Of a DNA stretch of 64,000 bases, positions 28,854 through 37,826 are shown in pieces (the first letter of the stretch is position 1; the number at the start of each line of letters is the position of its first letter). Made by a program: the position numbers and the translations under genes. Below the pieces are notes generated by a model. That model did not search any database. It worked only from the letters and a program-made list of their open reading frames with translations, and was not told the DNA's origin. Where the stretch lies: contig NZ_FSRU01000002.1 of the NCBI RefSeq assembly GCF_900142845.1, forward strand, positions 1,674,001 through 1,738,000, in the 5' to 3' direction. The stretch is from Paraburkholderia phenazinium (GTDB lineage Bacteria > Pseudomonadota > Gammaproteobacteria > Burkholderiales > Burkholderiaceae).

Positions 28854-30185
28854 TCATGCGCGAAAAAATCGGTTCTCCGGGCGCGGCAGGCCCAGGTTTT
28901 CGCGCAGCGTCGCGCCTTCATACTCGCGCCGGAAAATCCCTCGGCGCTGCAGCTCGGGCACCACCTTGTCGACGAAGTCATCGAGGCCGCCCGGCAGATA
29001 CGGGAACATCACGTTGAAGCCATCCGAGCCCTCGCCGACAAGCCACGCTTCCATCTGATCGGCGATCATCGTGGGCGTGCCGACCATTTCCAGTCCCGAG
29101 TAACCGCCGATGCGCTGCGCCAGTTGGCGAATCGTCAGCTTGTCGCGCTCCGCCCACTCGATCACGCGCTGCCGGCTGGTGCGGCTTGCGTTGCTCTCCG
29201 GGATCTCGGGTAGCGGACCGTCCGGGTCGAAGCCCGACACATCGTGTCCGAGCGCGATGGAAAGCGAGGCGATACCGCTGTCGTAATGCACGAACGTGTC
29301 CAGACGGGCGCGCTTTTCCAGCGCTTCATCGAGCGTATCGCCCACCACCACGAACGCAGCCGGCAAGATCTTCATATGGTCGCGCGGGCGCCCGAGTTTT
29401 TCCATGCGGCCTTTCACGTCGGCGTAAAAACTTTGGCCTTGCTCTAGCGTGGTCTGCGCAGTGAAAACGGCCTCGGCGGTTTCGGCGGCGATCTGCCTGC
29501 CCGCTTCGGACGACCCCGCCTGCACGATCACCGGCCAGCCCTGCACCGGACGCGCGATGTTGAGCGGCCCGCGCACCGAATAATATTTGCCCTTGTGATC
29601 GAGCACATGCAGCTTGTCCGGATCGAAGAAGATGCCGGACTCGACGTCGCGGATCAGCGCGTCGTCGGCCCAGCTATCCCACAGGCCGGTGACCACATCG
29701 AAGAACTCGCGTGCGCGGCGATATCGTTCGTCATGCTCAACATGTTCTTCGAGACCGAAGTTAAGCGCGGCGTCGGGGTTCGAGGTCGTCACCAGATTCC
29801 AGCCTGCGCGGCCGCCGCTAATGTGATCGAGCGAGGCGAAACGGCGCGCGACGTGATACGGCGCGTCGAATGTGGTGGACGCCGTCGCGATCAGGCCGAG
29901 GTGTTCGGTCACGGCGGCGAGCGCCGGCAGCAAGGTCATCGGTTCAAACGAGGTGACCGTGTGACTGCGCTTTAACGACGCTACCGGCATGTTGAGCACG
30001 GCAAGGTGATCGGCCATGAAGAAGGCGTCGAAGCGGCCGCGCTCGAGCGTCTGCGCGAAGCGCTTCATATGCGCGAAATTGAAGTTGGCGTCCGGGTAGG
30101 CGCCCGGATAGCGCCATGCGCCGGTGTGAATCGTCACGGGGCGCATGAAAGCGCCGAGGCGCAACTGCCGTGGCTGGGTCGACAT
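28854..30185 (-). CDS. LLM flavin-dependent monooxygenase, NtaA/SnaA/DszA class (1)
   Basis: A 443-residue TIM-barrel, two-component monooxygenase that uses reduced FMN supplied by a separate reductase. Family blocks: RLGAFMRPVTIHTGAWR at the N-terminus, ADHLAVLN, HISGGRAGWNLVTTSNPD, GWPVIVQAGSSEAGR and the C-terminal FNVMFPYLPGGLDDFVD. Relatives cleave C-S or C-N bonds of organosulfur and chelator compounds (DszA, sulfone and nitrilotriacetate oxygenases). Setting among sulfonate-type importers favours a sulfur substrate. GGAG precedes the ATG at 30185. Confidence 0.88.
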   Translation of the reverse strand: MSTQPRQLRLGAFMRPVTIHTGAWRYPGAYPDANFNFAHMKRFAQTLERGRFDAFFMADHLAVLNMPVASLKRSHTVTSFEPMTLLPALAAVTEHLGLIATASTTFDAPYHVARRFASLDHISGGRAGWNLVTTSNPDAALNFGLEEHVEHDERYRRAREFFDVVTGLWDSWADDALIRDVESGIFFDPDKLHVLDHKGKYYSVRGPLNIARPVQGWPVIVQAGSSEAGRQIAAETAEAVFTAQTTLEQGQSFYADVKGRMEKLGRPRDHMKILPAAFVVVGDTLDEALEKRARLDTFVHYDSGIASLSIALGHDVSGFDPDGPLPEIPESNASRTSRQRVIEWAERDKLTIRQLAQRIGGYSGLEMVGTPTMIADQMEAWLVGEGSDGFNVMFPYLPGGLDDFVDKVVPELQRRGIFRREYEGATLRENLGLPRPENRFFRA

Positions 30186-30472
30186 AAAGGCAATCTCCAC
30201 TTGATTCGGCAACCGCGTATCGCCCTGGCGGCGACGCGGGATTTGAGAGGGTTCTGCCAGCTCATCTGCACCGCGGGCGTTGGGCCCGCGTGGCTTCTGG
30301 TTAGCGGCCGTCAGAGGCCAACAACGAACCGCAGCGAACTCGCGAAATAACATACGCTGAATCCGCCGCGCCTGCAGGGCGCGTGCAAAGCGCGCCGCAA
30401 ACGCTTATCGTTAGGCCTGTCGCCGCTTTGGCCGAGCCTCGCCGCGGCCCACTCGAACCCATACCAGGTGCC

Positions 30473-31321
30473 ATGATCCACCACTCCACTCCGCGCTTTC
30501 GCACACTGCGTTACACACTCGCCGGCCTAAGCGCCGCGCTGCTGCTGGCGGCCTGCGCCGCGACCCCGTCCGGCCCGGACTCGCTTGCCGCCGCCGTCGC
30601 CGGGCCGCAGCGCAGCGACGCCGCGAAGGCCCGCGACGTCTATCGCCATCCGCAAGACACGCTGCAGTTCTTCGAGATCGCGCCGACGCAAACCGTGCTG
30701 GAAATCGCACCGGGCGGCGGCTGGTACACGGATATTCTGGCGCCCTACCTGCACGATCGCGGCACGCTCTACGAGGCCGAATACGAGAGCCCATCGCCCG
30801 CCGCCGCTGCGGAAGAGAAGGCCGGCGACGCCGCATTCGCCCGCAAGCTCGCGGCGACACCGGCCGTCTACGGCAACGTGGTGGTCGGCACGCTGCAAGC
30901 GGGACAGTTCAGCGGCTTCGCGGCGAACGGCAATGTCGATCGCGTCTTCACGTTCCGCAATATCCATAACTGGATCAAGGACGGCCAGCTCGATGCGAAC
31001 CTGCAGGCGTTCTACCGCGCGCTGAAACCGGGCGGCCTGCTCGGCGTGGAAGAACATCGCGCGGCGCCGGGCACCTCGCTGCAGCAGATGATCGACAGCG
31101 GCTATGTGACGGAAGCCTATGTGATCGAGCATGCTCGCGCCGCGGGCTTCGAGCTCGCCGGCAGCAGCGAAGTCAACAGCAACCCGCGCGACACCAGGGA
31201 CTATCCGCACGGCGTGTGGTCGCTGCCGCCCACGTACGAAGGCGGCAGCGTCGACAAGGCGCGCTTTGCCGCGATTGGCGAATCGGACCGGATGACGTTG
31301 CGGTTCGTAAAGCCGCAATGA
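30473..31321 (+). CDS. Exported SAM-dependent methyltransferase-fold lipoprotein
   Basis: A 282-residue protein. A signal peptide with lipobox LAAC puts the acylated Cys near residue 24. The rest is a class I methyltransferase fold: motif I VLEIAPGGGWYTDIL (about 77-91), acidic loop LYEAEYES, motif-IV region VFTFRNIHNWIKDG and post-I GLLGVEEHRA. The glycine loop fits SAM binding, yet SAM is not normally found in the periplasm. It may bind another ligand, or be retained in the cytoplasm. AGGTG precedes the ATG at 30473. The gene is divergent from the LLM monooxygenase. Confidence 0.8.
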   Translation: MIHHSTPRFRTLRYTLAGLSAALLLAACAATPSGPDSLAAAVAGPQRSDAAKARDVYRHPQDTLQFFEIAPTQTVLEIAPGGGWYTDILAPYLHDRGTLYEAEYESPSPAAAAEEKAGDAAFARKLAATPAVYGNVVVGTLQAGQFSGFAANGNVDRVFTFRNIHNWIKDGQLDANLQAFYRALKPGGLLGVEEHRAAPGTSLQQMIDSGYVTEAYVIEHARAAGFELAGSSEVNSNPRDTRDYPHGVWSLPPTYEGGSVDKARFAAIGESDRMTLRFVKPQ

Positions 31322-31328
31322 CGAAGAC

Positions 31329-31356
31329 GCGATGACGTCGCGAGCGACGTCATCGC
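31329..31356. repeat. 12-bp perfect stem-loop after the methyltransferase gene
   Basis: GCGATGACGTCG (31329-31340) and CGACGTCATCGC (31345-31356) with loop CGAG. No T-tract follows, so it may be a rho-dependent or mRNA-stabilising hairpin. Confidence 0.65.
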
Positions 31357-31503
31357 GCCGCCAAACGCCGCTGCCGCTCCGGCACGCATGCAATATCGCT
31401 GCCACGGGTTTCCTTGTGATCTTTCGTTAGTTACCGAACGCAGCGTCTTTCTTTACATTAGCCGGTCTACTCATACCCATCTCTGGACCCTGGGAGACCA
31501 ACC

Positions 31504-32496
31504 ATGAAGCGGTTCTTCAATCGTGCGCTGGGCCGGCTGGCCGTGCTGGCGGCGGGCCTTGCAACGATGGCGGCGGCGCATGCCGCGACACCGCCCGAGA
31601 TCCGCGTCGACTACGCGTACTACTCGCCGGAAAGCCTGGTGATCAAACGCTATGGCTGGCTCGAAGACGAATTCAAGCCCGATCATGCGCAGATCAAGTG
31701 GGTCCTGAGTCTCGGCAGCAATCGCGCGCTCGAATATCTGAACAGCGGCGCAATCGACATCGGTTCGACCGCGGGCCTCGCCGCGGTGCTCGGCAAGGCG
31801 AACGGCAATCCGATCCGAACCGTGTATATCTTCTCGCGTCCCGAATGGACCGCGCTGGTGGTGCGCAAGGATTCGCCCATCAAGACGCTCGCCGATCTGA
31901 AGGGCAAGAAAATCGCCGCCACCAAGGGCACCGATCCGTTCCTGTTCACCTTGCGGGCGCTGCATACGGTGGGCCTGACGCGCGACGACGTCGAACTCGT
32001 GAATCTGCAGCATCCGGATGGCCGCACGGCGCTCGCCAATGGCCAGGTGGATGCATGGGCGGGTCTCGATCCGCACATGGCCGCCGCGCAGATCGACGAC
32101 GGCGACCGCCTCCTGTACCGCAACGTCGACTTCAATACCTACGGATTCCTTAACGCCCGCGAAGCGTTTCTCCAGCAATATCCCGAGACGGTGGCGCGCG
32201 TGCTGAAGGTCTACGAGAAGGCACGCCTGTGGATCGTCGCGCATCCGGACGACGCTGCGAAGATCGTGGCCGAGGAATCGAAGGTCTCGCTGCCTGTCGC
32301 GAAGCTGCAATTGCAGCGCAACGACTTTAGCCAGCCGGTGCCGGGCGCGCAGCAGATTGCCGCGCTCAAGGCCGCCGCGCCGATTCTGGTGCAGGAGCAA
32401 CTGGTCAAGCCGGGCACCGATCTGCCGCAGGTGATCGACGCGCTGGTCGATTCGCAGGTCGCCCAGCCGGTCGTGACGGCGGCACAAGGCCAGTGA
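31504..32496 (+). CDS. Sulfonate/taurine-type ABC importer, substrate-binding protein (1)
   Basis: A 330-residue periplasmic protein of the SsuA/TauA (NMT1) class. The signal peptide is cleaved near AAAHAATPPE (residue 28). Family features include RVDYAYYSPESLVIK, LSLGSNRALEYLNSGAIDIG, the switch segment DLKGKKIAATKGTD and GQVDAWAGLDPH. It should deliver an alkanesulfonate or related anion to the permease at 32493. GGGAGA precedes the ATG. The next gene overlaps its stop codon. Confidence 0.85.
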   Translation: MKRFFNRALGRLAVLAAGLATMAAAHAATPPEIRVDYAYYSPESLVIKRYGWLEDEFKPDHAQIKWVLSLGSNRALEYLNSGAIDIGSTAGLAAVLGKANGNPIRTVYIFSRPEWTALVVRKDSPIKTLADLKGKKIAATKGTDPFLFTLRALHTVGLTRDDVELVNLQHPDGRTALANGQVDAWAGLDPHMAAAQIDDGDRLLYRNVDFNTYGFLNAREAFLQQYPETVARVLKVYEKARLWIVAHPDDAAKIVAEESKVSLPVAKLQLQRNDFSQPVPGAQQIAALKAAAPILVQEQLVKPGTDLPQVIDALVDSQVAQPVVTAAQGQ

Positions 32497-33446
32497 GCGC
32501 GGCGATGGCCTCTGCTCCTGACGAGTCGTTACCGTTCGATGTGAGCGAAGCGGCGGCGGATCACACGCCGCATGCGGCGGCAGCGCACGCTGCCCGCCAT
32601 GCCCACATCAATGCTGACGGCGCCGCCGGCACCTCTGCGCAGCAACCGCATGGCACCCTGCGCCGCTGGCATATCGCCGGCCTCGCGCTACCCGTTGCAC
32701 TGCTCGCGCTGATCGAAGTACTGGTGCGCACCAACGTCGTGCCCGATCATCTGCTACCCGCACCCAGCACCATCGCGCAGACGCTCTGGCAAATGGGCGC
32801 CACGCGCCTGGGACGCCATATCGCGGCCAGTACGCTGCGGGTGGCAGTGGGCTTCGGCATTGGCGCCGCGCTGGCACTCGCACTGGGCGCCGCGATGGGC
32901 CTGAGCCGCCGTCTCGATGCCCTGCTCGAGCCTTGCTTTCAGGCGCTGCGTTCGATTCCCTCGCTTGCATGGGTGCCCGTGCTGCTGCTGTGGATGGGCA
33001 TCGACGAAGCCCCCAAAATTACGCTGATCGCGATAGGCGCGTTCTTCCCCGTGCATTTGAGCGTCGTGGCCGGGATACGCGGCGTCGACCGCAAGCTGGT
33101 CGAACTGGGTGCGATTTACCGGCTCAAACCGGTTGCACTGTTTGCGCGCATCCTCTTGCCCGCCGCGTTGCCGCAGATTTTCACCGGCCTGCGCACAGGA
33201 CTCAGCCTTGCGTGGATGTTCATGGTCGCGGCGGAACTGATCGCCGCCACGCGCGGCCTCGGCTACATGCTGAGCGACGGGCGCGAGACCGGCCGCCCCG
33301 ATCTGGTGTTCGGCGCCATCATCCTGCTCGCCGTACTCGGCAAGCTGAGCGACGGCGCCATGCGCTGGCTCGAACACCGCGTGCTGAACTGGCGCGATGC
33401 GTTCGATGCGTTCAGCGAGCAATCGCGCACAGGGGAGCAACGATGA
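32493..33446 (+). CDS. Sulfonate-type ABC importer permease (1)
   Basis: A 317-residue SsuC/TauC-type inner-membrane permease with six helices. It has a hydrophilic N-terminal tail of about 55 residues. The coupling (EAA-type) loop reads ELGAIYRLKPVALFARILLP. The start is taken as the GTG at 32493, which overlaps the upstream stop (GTGA); an ATG four codons later is also possible. The gene overlaps the ATPase start by 4 bp (ATGA), so translation is coupled. Confidence 0.88.
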   Translation: MSAAMASAPDESLPFDVSEAAADHTPHAAAAHAARHAHINADGAAGTSAQQPHGTLRRWHIAGLALPVALLALIEVLVRTNVVPDHLLPAPSTIAQTLWQMGATRLGRHIAASTLRVAVGFGIGAALALALGAAMGLSRRLDALLEPCFQALRSIPSLAWVPVLLLWMGIDEAPKITLIAIGAFFPVHLSVVAGIRGVDRKLVELGAIYRLKPVALFARILLPAALPQIFTGLRTGLSLAWMFMVAAELIAATRGLGYMLSDGRETGRPDLVFGAIILLAVLGKLSDGAMRWLEHRVLNWRDAFDAFSEQSRTGEQR

Positions 33447-34192
33447 GCGCATCCGCTCAAGCGGCGCTGCTCGATGTGCGCGTCGAGGCCAAGCACTACG
33501 CGGCCCGCACCGTACTCGATCACCTGTCGTTGCGTATCGCGCCTGGCGAGATCGTCAGTCTGGTTGGCCCAAGCGGCTGCGGCAAGAGCACGCTATTGCG
33601 GATCGTGGCCGGACTGGACCGCCAGTATCACGGCGAAGTGCGGGTGAACGGCGTGCCGCAACACGGGCCTTCACCGCGGATCGGCGTGATCTTCCAGGAG
33701 CCGCGTCTGTTGCCGTGGTTGACGGTGGCCGATAACGTCGGCTTCGAAGCGGGCCGTCACGGCGGGCGCGATCCGCGCGTAGCGCACCTGCTTGCCGAAG
33801 TGGGACTGGCAGGCCAGCAGCATGCCTTGCCCAAGGCTCTCTCCGGCGGCATGGCGCAGCGCGTTGCGATCGCCCGTGGACTCTTCTCGCAACCGGATCT
33901 GCTGTTGCTCGACGAACCGTTCAGCGCCGTCGACGCAATGACGCGCATGCGCTTGCAGGCCCTGCTGCTGTCGGTGACACGCGCGCACGGCACGGCCGCC
34001 CTGCTCGTCACCCACGATCTCGACGAGGCCCTGTATCTGAGCGACCGTGTGCTGCTGATGGCCGCGGCGCCTGGACGCATCGACCGCGAATATCGCGTCG
34101 CCCGTCCGCGGCCGCGGGACCGGCGCGATCCTGTACTGGCCGATCTGCGCGTGCAGGTGCTCGAGCGGCTCGACGCGTTCGAAGCGGTGTGA
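33443..34192 (+). CDS. Sulfonate-type ABC importer ATPase (1)
   Basis: A 249-residue SsuB/TauB-type ATPase. Walker A is GPSGCGKST (about 36-44), the Q-loop is FQEPRLLPW, the signature is LSGGMAQRVAIARGL and Walker B is LLLLDEPFSAVD, followed by THDLDEALYLSDRV. It powers import with the permease at 32493 and binding protein at 31504; the three form one overlapping operon. The ATG lies within an ATGA overlap. Confidence 0.9.
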   Translation: MSASAQAALLDVRVEAKHYAARTVLDHLSLRIAPGEIVSLVGPSGCGKSTLLRIVAGLDRQYHGEVRVNGVPQHGPSPRIGVIFQEPRLLPWLTVADNVGFEAGRHGGRDPRVAHLLAEVGLAGQQHALPKALSGGMAQRVAIARGLFSQPDLLLLDEPFSAVDAMTRMRLQALLLSVTRAHGTAALLVTHDLDEALYLSDRVLLMAAAPGRIDREYRVARPRPRDRRDPVLADLRVQVLERLDAFEAV

Positions 34193-34504
34193 ACCAAGGT
34201 GTGAACCGGGGCGGGATTCGCTGCTGCGGCATCGAACCTCGCGGAGTCGGCATCACGCTCCACACCCAGACAACGACGCTAAAACAGCGATATCCACGTC
34301 TCAACGCCCACCCCGTCTGCACAAATGCGCGAATCAGATAACGGTATGAAAAAACGTTGGTTCTGGATTGTGCGTCGCTTGCCGAGAATAGCCCATCACG
34401 CTGCCCGTTCGCGCGCGTAACGCGTCTCATGCCCAGCGTACGTCCCGCACAAGCAAGCCGCAAATGAGCGTACTGCCATCCACACGATTGACCGACCATC
34501 CCTT
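34193..34504. other. Intergenic region between two ABC importer operons
   Basis: A 312-bp stretch without a supported gene. It should contain the promoter of the amino-acid-type importer. GATAACGGTATGAAAAAACG (from about 34337) is the AT-rich part and a possible activator or promoter site; nothing firmer can be said. Confidence 0.35.
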
Positions 34505-35380
34505 ATGTCTATCCGCCTGACTCGCAACGCCCTTCAACACCGTTCCAAAGGCCACTGGCTCGGCGCGCTCGCAGGTGCCGCGCTAGCACTCGCCACCGCC
34601 TTCGCTGCAAGCACCGCTCATGCCGACAGCACGCTCGATCGCATTCACGAGCGCCACAAGCTCGTCGTCGGCGTGATCCTGTCGGGGCCGCCGTTTGGCT
34701 CCCTCGATCCGGCCACGCAAAAGCCGGTCGGCTTTAACGTCGACCTCGCCGAAAACCTGGCGAAGCATCTCGGCGTCGACATCGAAATGATCCCGGTGCA
34801 GCCGTCCAATCGCGTGCAGTTTCTGCAGCAGGGCAAGGTCGACGCGCTGATCGCCAACATGGAAGTGACCGAGGAACGCGCGCAGATTCTCGCGTACCCG
34901 CCAACGCCCTTCGAGGAAATCGGCGGCGCCCTGATCACCCGCAAGGACAGCGGCATCAAGACATGGAACGACGTGCGCGGCAAAGCCGTCTGCGTCTCGC
35001 AAGGCAGCAACTACGCGAAGCCGCTCGCCGAACAATACGGCGCACAGGTCAAGGCATTCCGCGGCCAGCCCGAATCGCTGCTGGCATTGCGCGGCAATAA
35101 TTGCGTCGCCGCCGTGCACGTGGCGCCGACGCTGCGCCTGCTGGTCGCGCGCAATCCGGACTGGAAGGACTACACGATCCCGGTATCGAACGATCTGATT
35201 CCCTCGCCTTCGGTGATCTGGGTCCGCAAGGGCGAGACGGATACGCAGAATGCGTTCGAGAAAGTGGTCGAGGACTGGCACCGCTCGGGCTGGCTGATCG
35301 ACACGGAACGCAAGAACGGCATGCAGCCTTCGCAAGCGGTACTCGACCTGCACGCCAAATTCAAGGCGCAACCGGCATGA
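34505..35380 (+). CDS. Polar-amino-acid-type ABC importer, substrate-binding protein
   Basis: A 291-residue periplasmic binding protein of the SBP_bac_3 family, with a long signal peptide cleaved near AHADSTLD (residue 42). Typical blocks are KLVVGVILSGPPFG, GFNVDLAENLAKHLGVDIEM, DALIANMEVTEERA and KAVCVSQGSNYAKPL. Members bind amino acids and, in this context, could bind a sulfur-containing amino acid such as a djenkolate- or lanthionine-type compound; that is inference from location only. Translationally coupled to the permease at 35377. Confidence 0.87.
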   Translation: MSIRLTRNALQHRSKGHWLGALAGAALALATAFAASTAHADSTLDRIHERHKLVVGVILSGPPFGSLDPATQKPVGFNVDLAENLAKHLGVDIEMIPVQPSNRVQFLQQGKVDALIANMEVTEERAQILAYPPTPFEEIGGALITRKDSGIKTWNDVRGKAVCVSQGSNYAKPLAEQYGAQVKAFRGQPESLLALRGNNCVAAVHVAPTLRLLVARNPDWKDYTIPVSNDLIPSPSVIWVRKGETDTQNAFEKVVEDWHRSGWLIDTERKNGMQPSQAVLDLHAKFKAQPA

Positions 35381-36120
35381 GCCAGGGGCTGCCCGAAACG
35401 GCGGTGGCCGCGCTCAACAAGCTTGGGCTCGATTACAGCTTCGTGCTCGCCGCCGACGAACGCGCGTCGTTCATCCACGGCATGCTCGTGACCATCGAGC
35501 TCTCGGTGGTCACCGCTTTTTTCAGCCTGATTGCCGGCGTGCTGCTGGCCGCCATGCTGACTTCGCCGCGCATGACACTGGCGCGGCCGGCTCGCATCTT
35601 CGTCGAGGTCACCCGCAACACGCCCACGCTGGTGCAACTCTTTTGCGCGTTCCTCGTGCTCAACATGTTGCTTAGCGAGGCGCTGCGCGGACTGGGCGGC
35701 AACCCGTTGACACCGTTCATCTGGAGCGTGATTGTGATCGCGCTGCACAAGGGCGCGTTTCACGCGGAAGCGTTGCGCGCCGGTATCGAGGCGGTGCCGC
35801 GCGCCACGCTCGAAGCCGCGCAATCGCTCGGCTACAGCCGCCGCCAGCGCCTGTGGGGCGTGCAATTGCCGCTCGCGGTGCGCTTTGCGTTGCCGGCGCT
35901 CGTCAACAACATGGTCGATCTGGTGAAGATGACCACCATCGCCTCGGCCATCGCGGTGGGCGACGTCACGTATGCATCGATCATGATCTGGACCCAGCGC
36001 GACAACGTGCTGGAACTGATGATCCTGATCCTGCTGTTCTTCGGCGCGCTGACCTTCGTGGTCAACCGCGCGGGCCGCTGGCTCGAGAACCGTTTGAGGA
36101 TGCCCGGCTATGGCCACTGA
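35377..36120 (+). CDS. Polar-amino-acid-type ABC importer permease A
   Basis: A 247-residue HisM/GlnP-type permease with about five helices. Its EAA coupling loop reads EALRAGIEAVPRATLEAAQSLG. It overlaps the binding-protein gene by 4 bp (ATGA) and the second permease by 11 bp. With the gene at 36110 it should form a heterodimeric channel. Confidence 0.88.
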   Translation: MSQGLPETAVAALNKLGLDYSFVLAADERASFIHGMLVTIELSVVTAFFSLIAGVLLAAMLTSPRMTLARPARIFVEVTRNTPTLVQLFCAFLVLNMLLSEALRGLGGNPLTPFIWSVIVIALHKGAFHAEALRAGIEAVPRATLEAAQSLGYSRRQRLWGVQLPLAVRFALPALVNNMVDLVKMTTIASAIAVGDVTYASIMIWTQRDNVLELMILILLFFGALTFVVNRAGRWLENRLRMPGYGH

Positions 36121-36916
36121 GCCGCTCTCCTTCGGCGCTGCCCGAGCGCGCCGCCGCCAACCGGGCACGGTGATCGCCGTCATCGCGGTGGGCGTCGTGC
36201 TGGCGCTGCTCGAACGCGAGATAGCCAGCCACGCGCACAACGTCACGCTCGCCGCGCTGATCACCTGGGCGCCTGCGCTCGGCAAGGCCTTGTGGGTCAA
36301 CATCGAAATCAGCCTGCTGGCGATTGCGATCGGCACGCTGGCGGGACTCGCGCTCGGGCCGCTGTTGCTCTCGCCGTTGCGGCTTGTGCGCGTGACGACA
36401 CGTACCTACGTGCAGGTGTTTCGCAACGCGCCGCTGCTCGTGCTGATCTACTTTTCGACGTACGTATTTCCCTTCGAAATTCCGATCGGTCATCACGTGC
36501 TGCCCTTTCCCGACTGGTTCAAGGTGACGCTCGGCCTCGCCTTGCCTGCCAGCGCCAACGTCGCCGAGATTTTTCGCGGCGCGATCCAGTCGATTCCGCA
36601 TGCACAGTGGGATGCCGCACGTTCGCTCGCGTTCAGCCGCGCCCAGGTGTTTCGCTGGATCATCCTGCCGCAGTGCGTGAAGCGCATGCTGCCGCCGTGG
36701 ATGAACCTCTACGCGAGCATCACGATGGGCACCGCGCTGGCGTCGCTGGTCGGCGTGCACGATCTGCTCGATACCGCGCAGGTGGCGAGCAACACCGTGG
36801 CGCGCGCCGACTTCACGGTCCTCGTCTACTTCACCGTGCTGGGCCTCTTCTTCGTCTACTGCTACCCGATTGCGCGCTTCACGCGACACCTCGAAAAACG
36901 CTATGCCTTCAGTTGA
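36110..36916 (+). CDS. Polar-amino-acid-type ABC importer permease B
   Basis: A 268-residue HisQ-type permease. The first helix (about 20-37) is followed by the family segment VNIEISLLAIAIGTLAGL, then TYVQVFRNAPLLVLIYF and the EAA loop IFRGAIQSIPHAQWDAARSL. The ATG at 36110 has GAGG upstream and lies inside the preceding gene. It overlaps the ATPase start by 14 bp. Confidence 0.88.
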   Translation: MATEPLSFGAARARRRQPGTVIAVIAVGVVLALLEREIASHAHNVTLAALITWAPALGKALWVNIEISLLAIAIGTLAGLALGPLLLSPLRLVRVTTRTYVQVFRNAPLLVLIYFSTYVFPFEIPIGHHVLPFPDWFKVTLGLALPASANVAEIFRGAIQSIPHAQWDAARSLAFSRAQVFRWIILPQCVKRMLPPWMNLYASITMGTALASLVGVHDLLDTAQVASNTVARADFTVLVYFTVLGLFFVYCYPIARFTRHLEKRYAFS

Positions 36917-37763
36917 ACCGCTCCTAGCATCCCACTCCCCCGTGCGTCCGCTCGTGAGCCTGCGCGACGTGCATCTGTCGTTCGGCGCGAACGCCGTGCT
37001 CAACGGGATCGACCTCGACGTCTTTCGCGGCCAGGCTGTTTCGATCATCGGCCCGTCGGGGTCCGGCAAGTCGACTATCCTGCGCTGCATCACGGGCCTG
37101 CTCAAACCGCAGAGCGGCACCATCGAAGTGGACGGCACCCGGGTCGATCAGCTCACGTCGGAACGCGACGAGATCGAACTGCGCAAGCGGGTCGGTTTCG
37201 TGTTTCAGCAATACAATCTGTTTCCGCATCTGAGCGTGCTGGACAATCTGGTGGTGGCGCCCGTGCGCATTCTGGGCCGCGACAAGGAAAGCGCGACACG
37301 TACGGCCTATGAACTGCTCAAGAAGGTGCGGCTCGCCGACAAGGCGCACGCGTATCCCGGCGAACTGTCCGGTGGTCAGCAACAGCGGGTGGCGATTGCA
37401 CGGGCGTTAGCCATGCAGCCGGATCTGATCCTGTTCGACGAAGTGACCTCGGCGCTCGATCCGGAAACAGTCGGCGAAGTGCTAACCGTGATCCGCGATC
37501 TCGTCAGGGACGGCATGACCTGCGTGCTGGTGACACACGAGATGCGCTTTGCGGAAGAAGTCAGCGACGCGGTGTATTTCACCGAGGCGGGTGTGATCGT
37601 GGAGCACGGTCCCGCCGCGCGTCTCTTCCGTGAACCGGCGAGTCCGCGTACGCGGGCATTCCTCACGCGTTCGCTTGCGGCGGCTAACGACGAACGCAAC
37701 GATGCGCGACACGATGCTGCACGTGTGACGATCCCGCTCGATCTAAGCAAGTTTGCTATCTGA
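36903..37763 (+). CDS. Polar-amino-acid-type ABC importer ATPase
   Basis: A 286-residue GlnQ/HisP-type ATPase: Walker A GPSGSGKST, Q-loop FQQYNLFPHL, signature LSGGQQQRVAIARAL, Walker B LILFDEVTSALDPE and H-loop LVTHEMRFAEEV. The usual Glu-Pro after the Walker B Asp reads DEVTS here, a frequent variant. The C-terminal 35 residues are an extra polar tail. It completes the four-gene importer operon that starts at 34505. Confidence 0.9.
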   Translation: MPSVEPLLASHSPVRPLVSLRDVHLSFGANAVLNGIDLDVFRGQAVSIIGPSGSGKSTILRCITGLLKPQSGTIEVDGTRVDQLTSERDEIELRKRVGFVFQQYNLFPHLSVLDNLVVAPVRILGRDKESATRTAYELLKKVRLADKAHAYPGELSGGQQQRVAIARALAMQPDLILFDEVTSALDPETVGEVLTVIRDLVRDGMTCVLVTHEMRFAEEVSDAVYFTEAGVIVEHGPAARLFREPASPRTRAFLTRSLAAANDERNDARHDAARVTIPLDLSKFAI

Positions 37764-37826
37764 AGGTGAAGGTGAAGAGGCGATGCCGCGCAGAGGGGAC
37801 GCGGCGCGCACTGGCATCAGCGCGCT

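Noticed and set aside
30340..34345. ATAAC pentamers upstream of sulfur genes as CysB sites
   Set aside because: Only two short matches (near 30348 and 34339); too short and degenerate to call without a genome-wide model.
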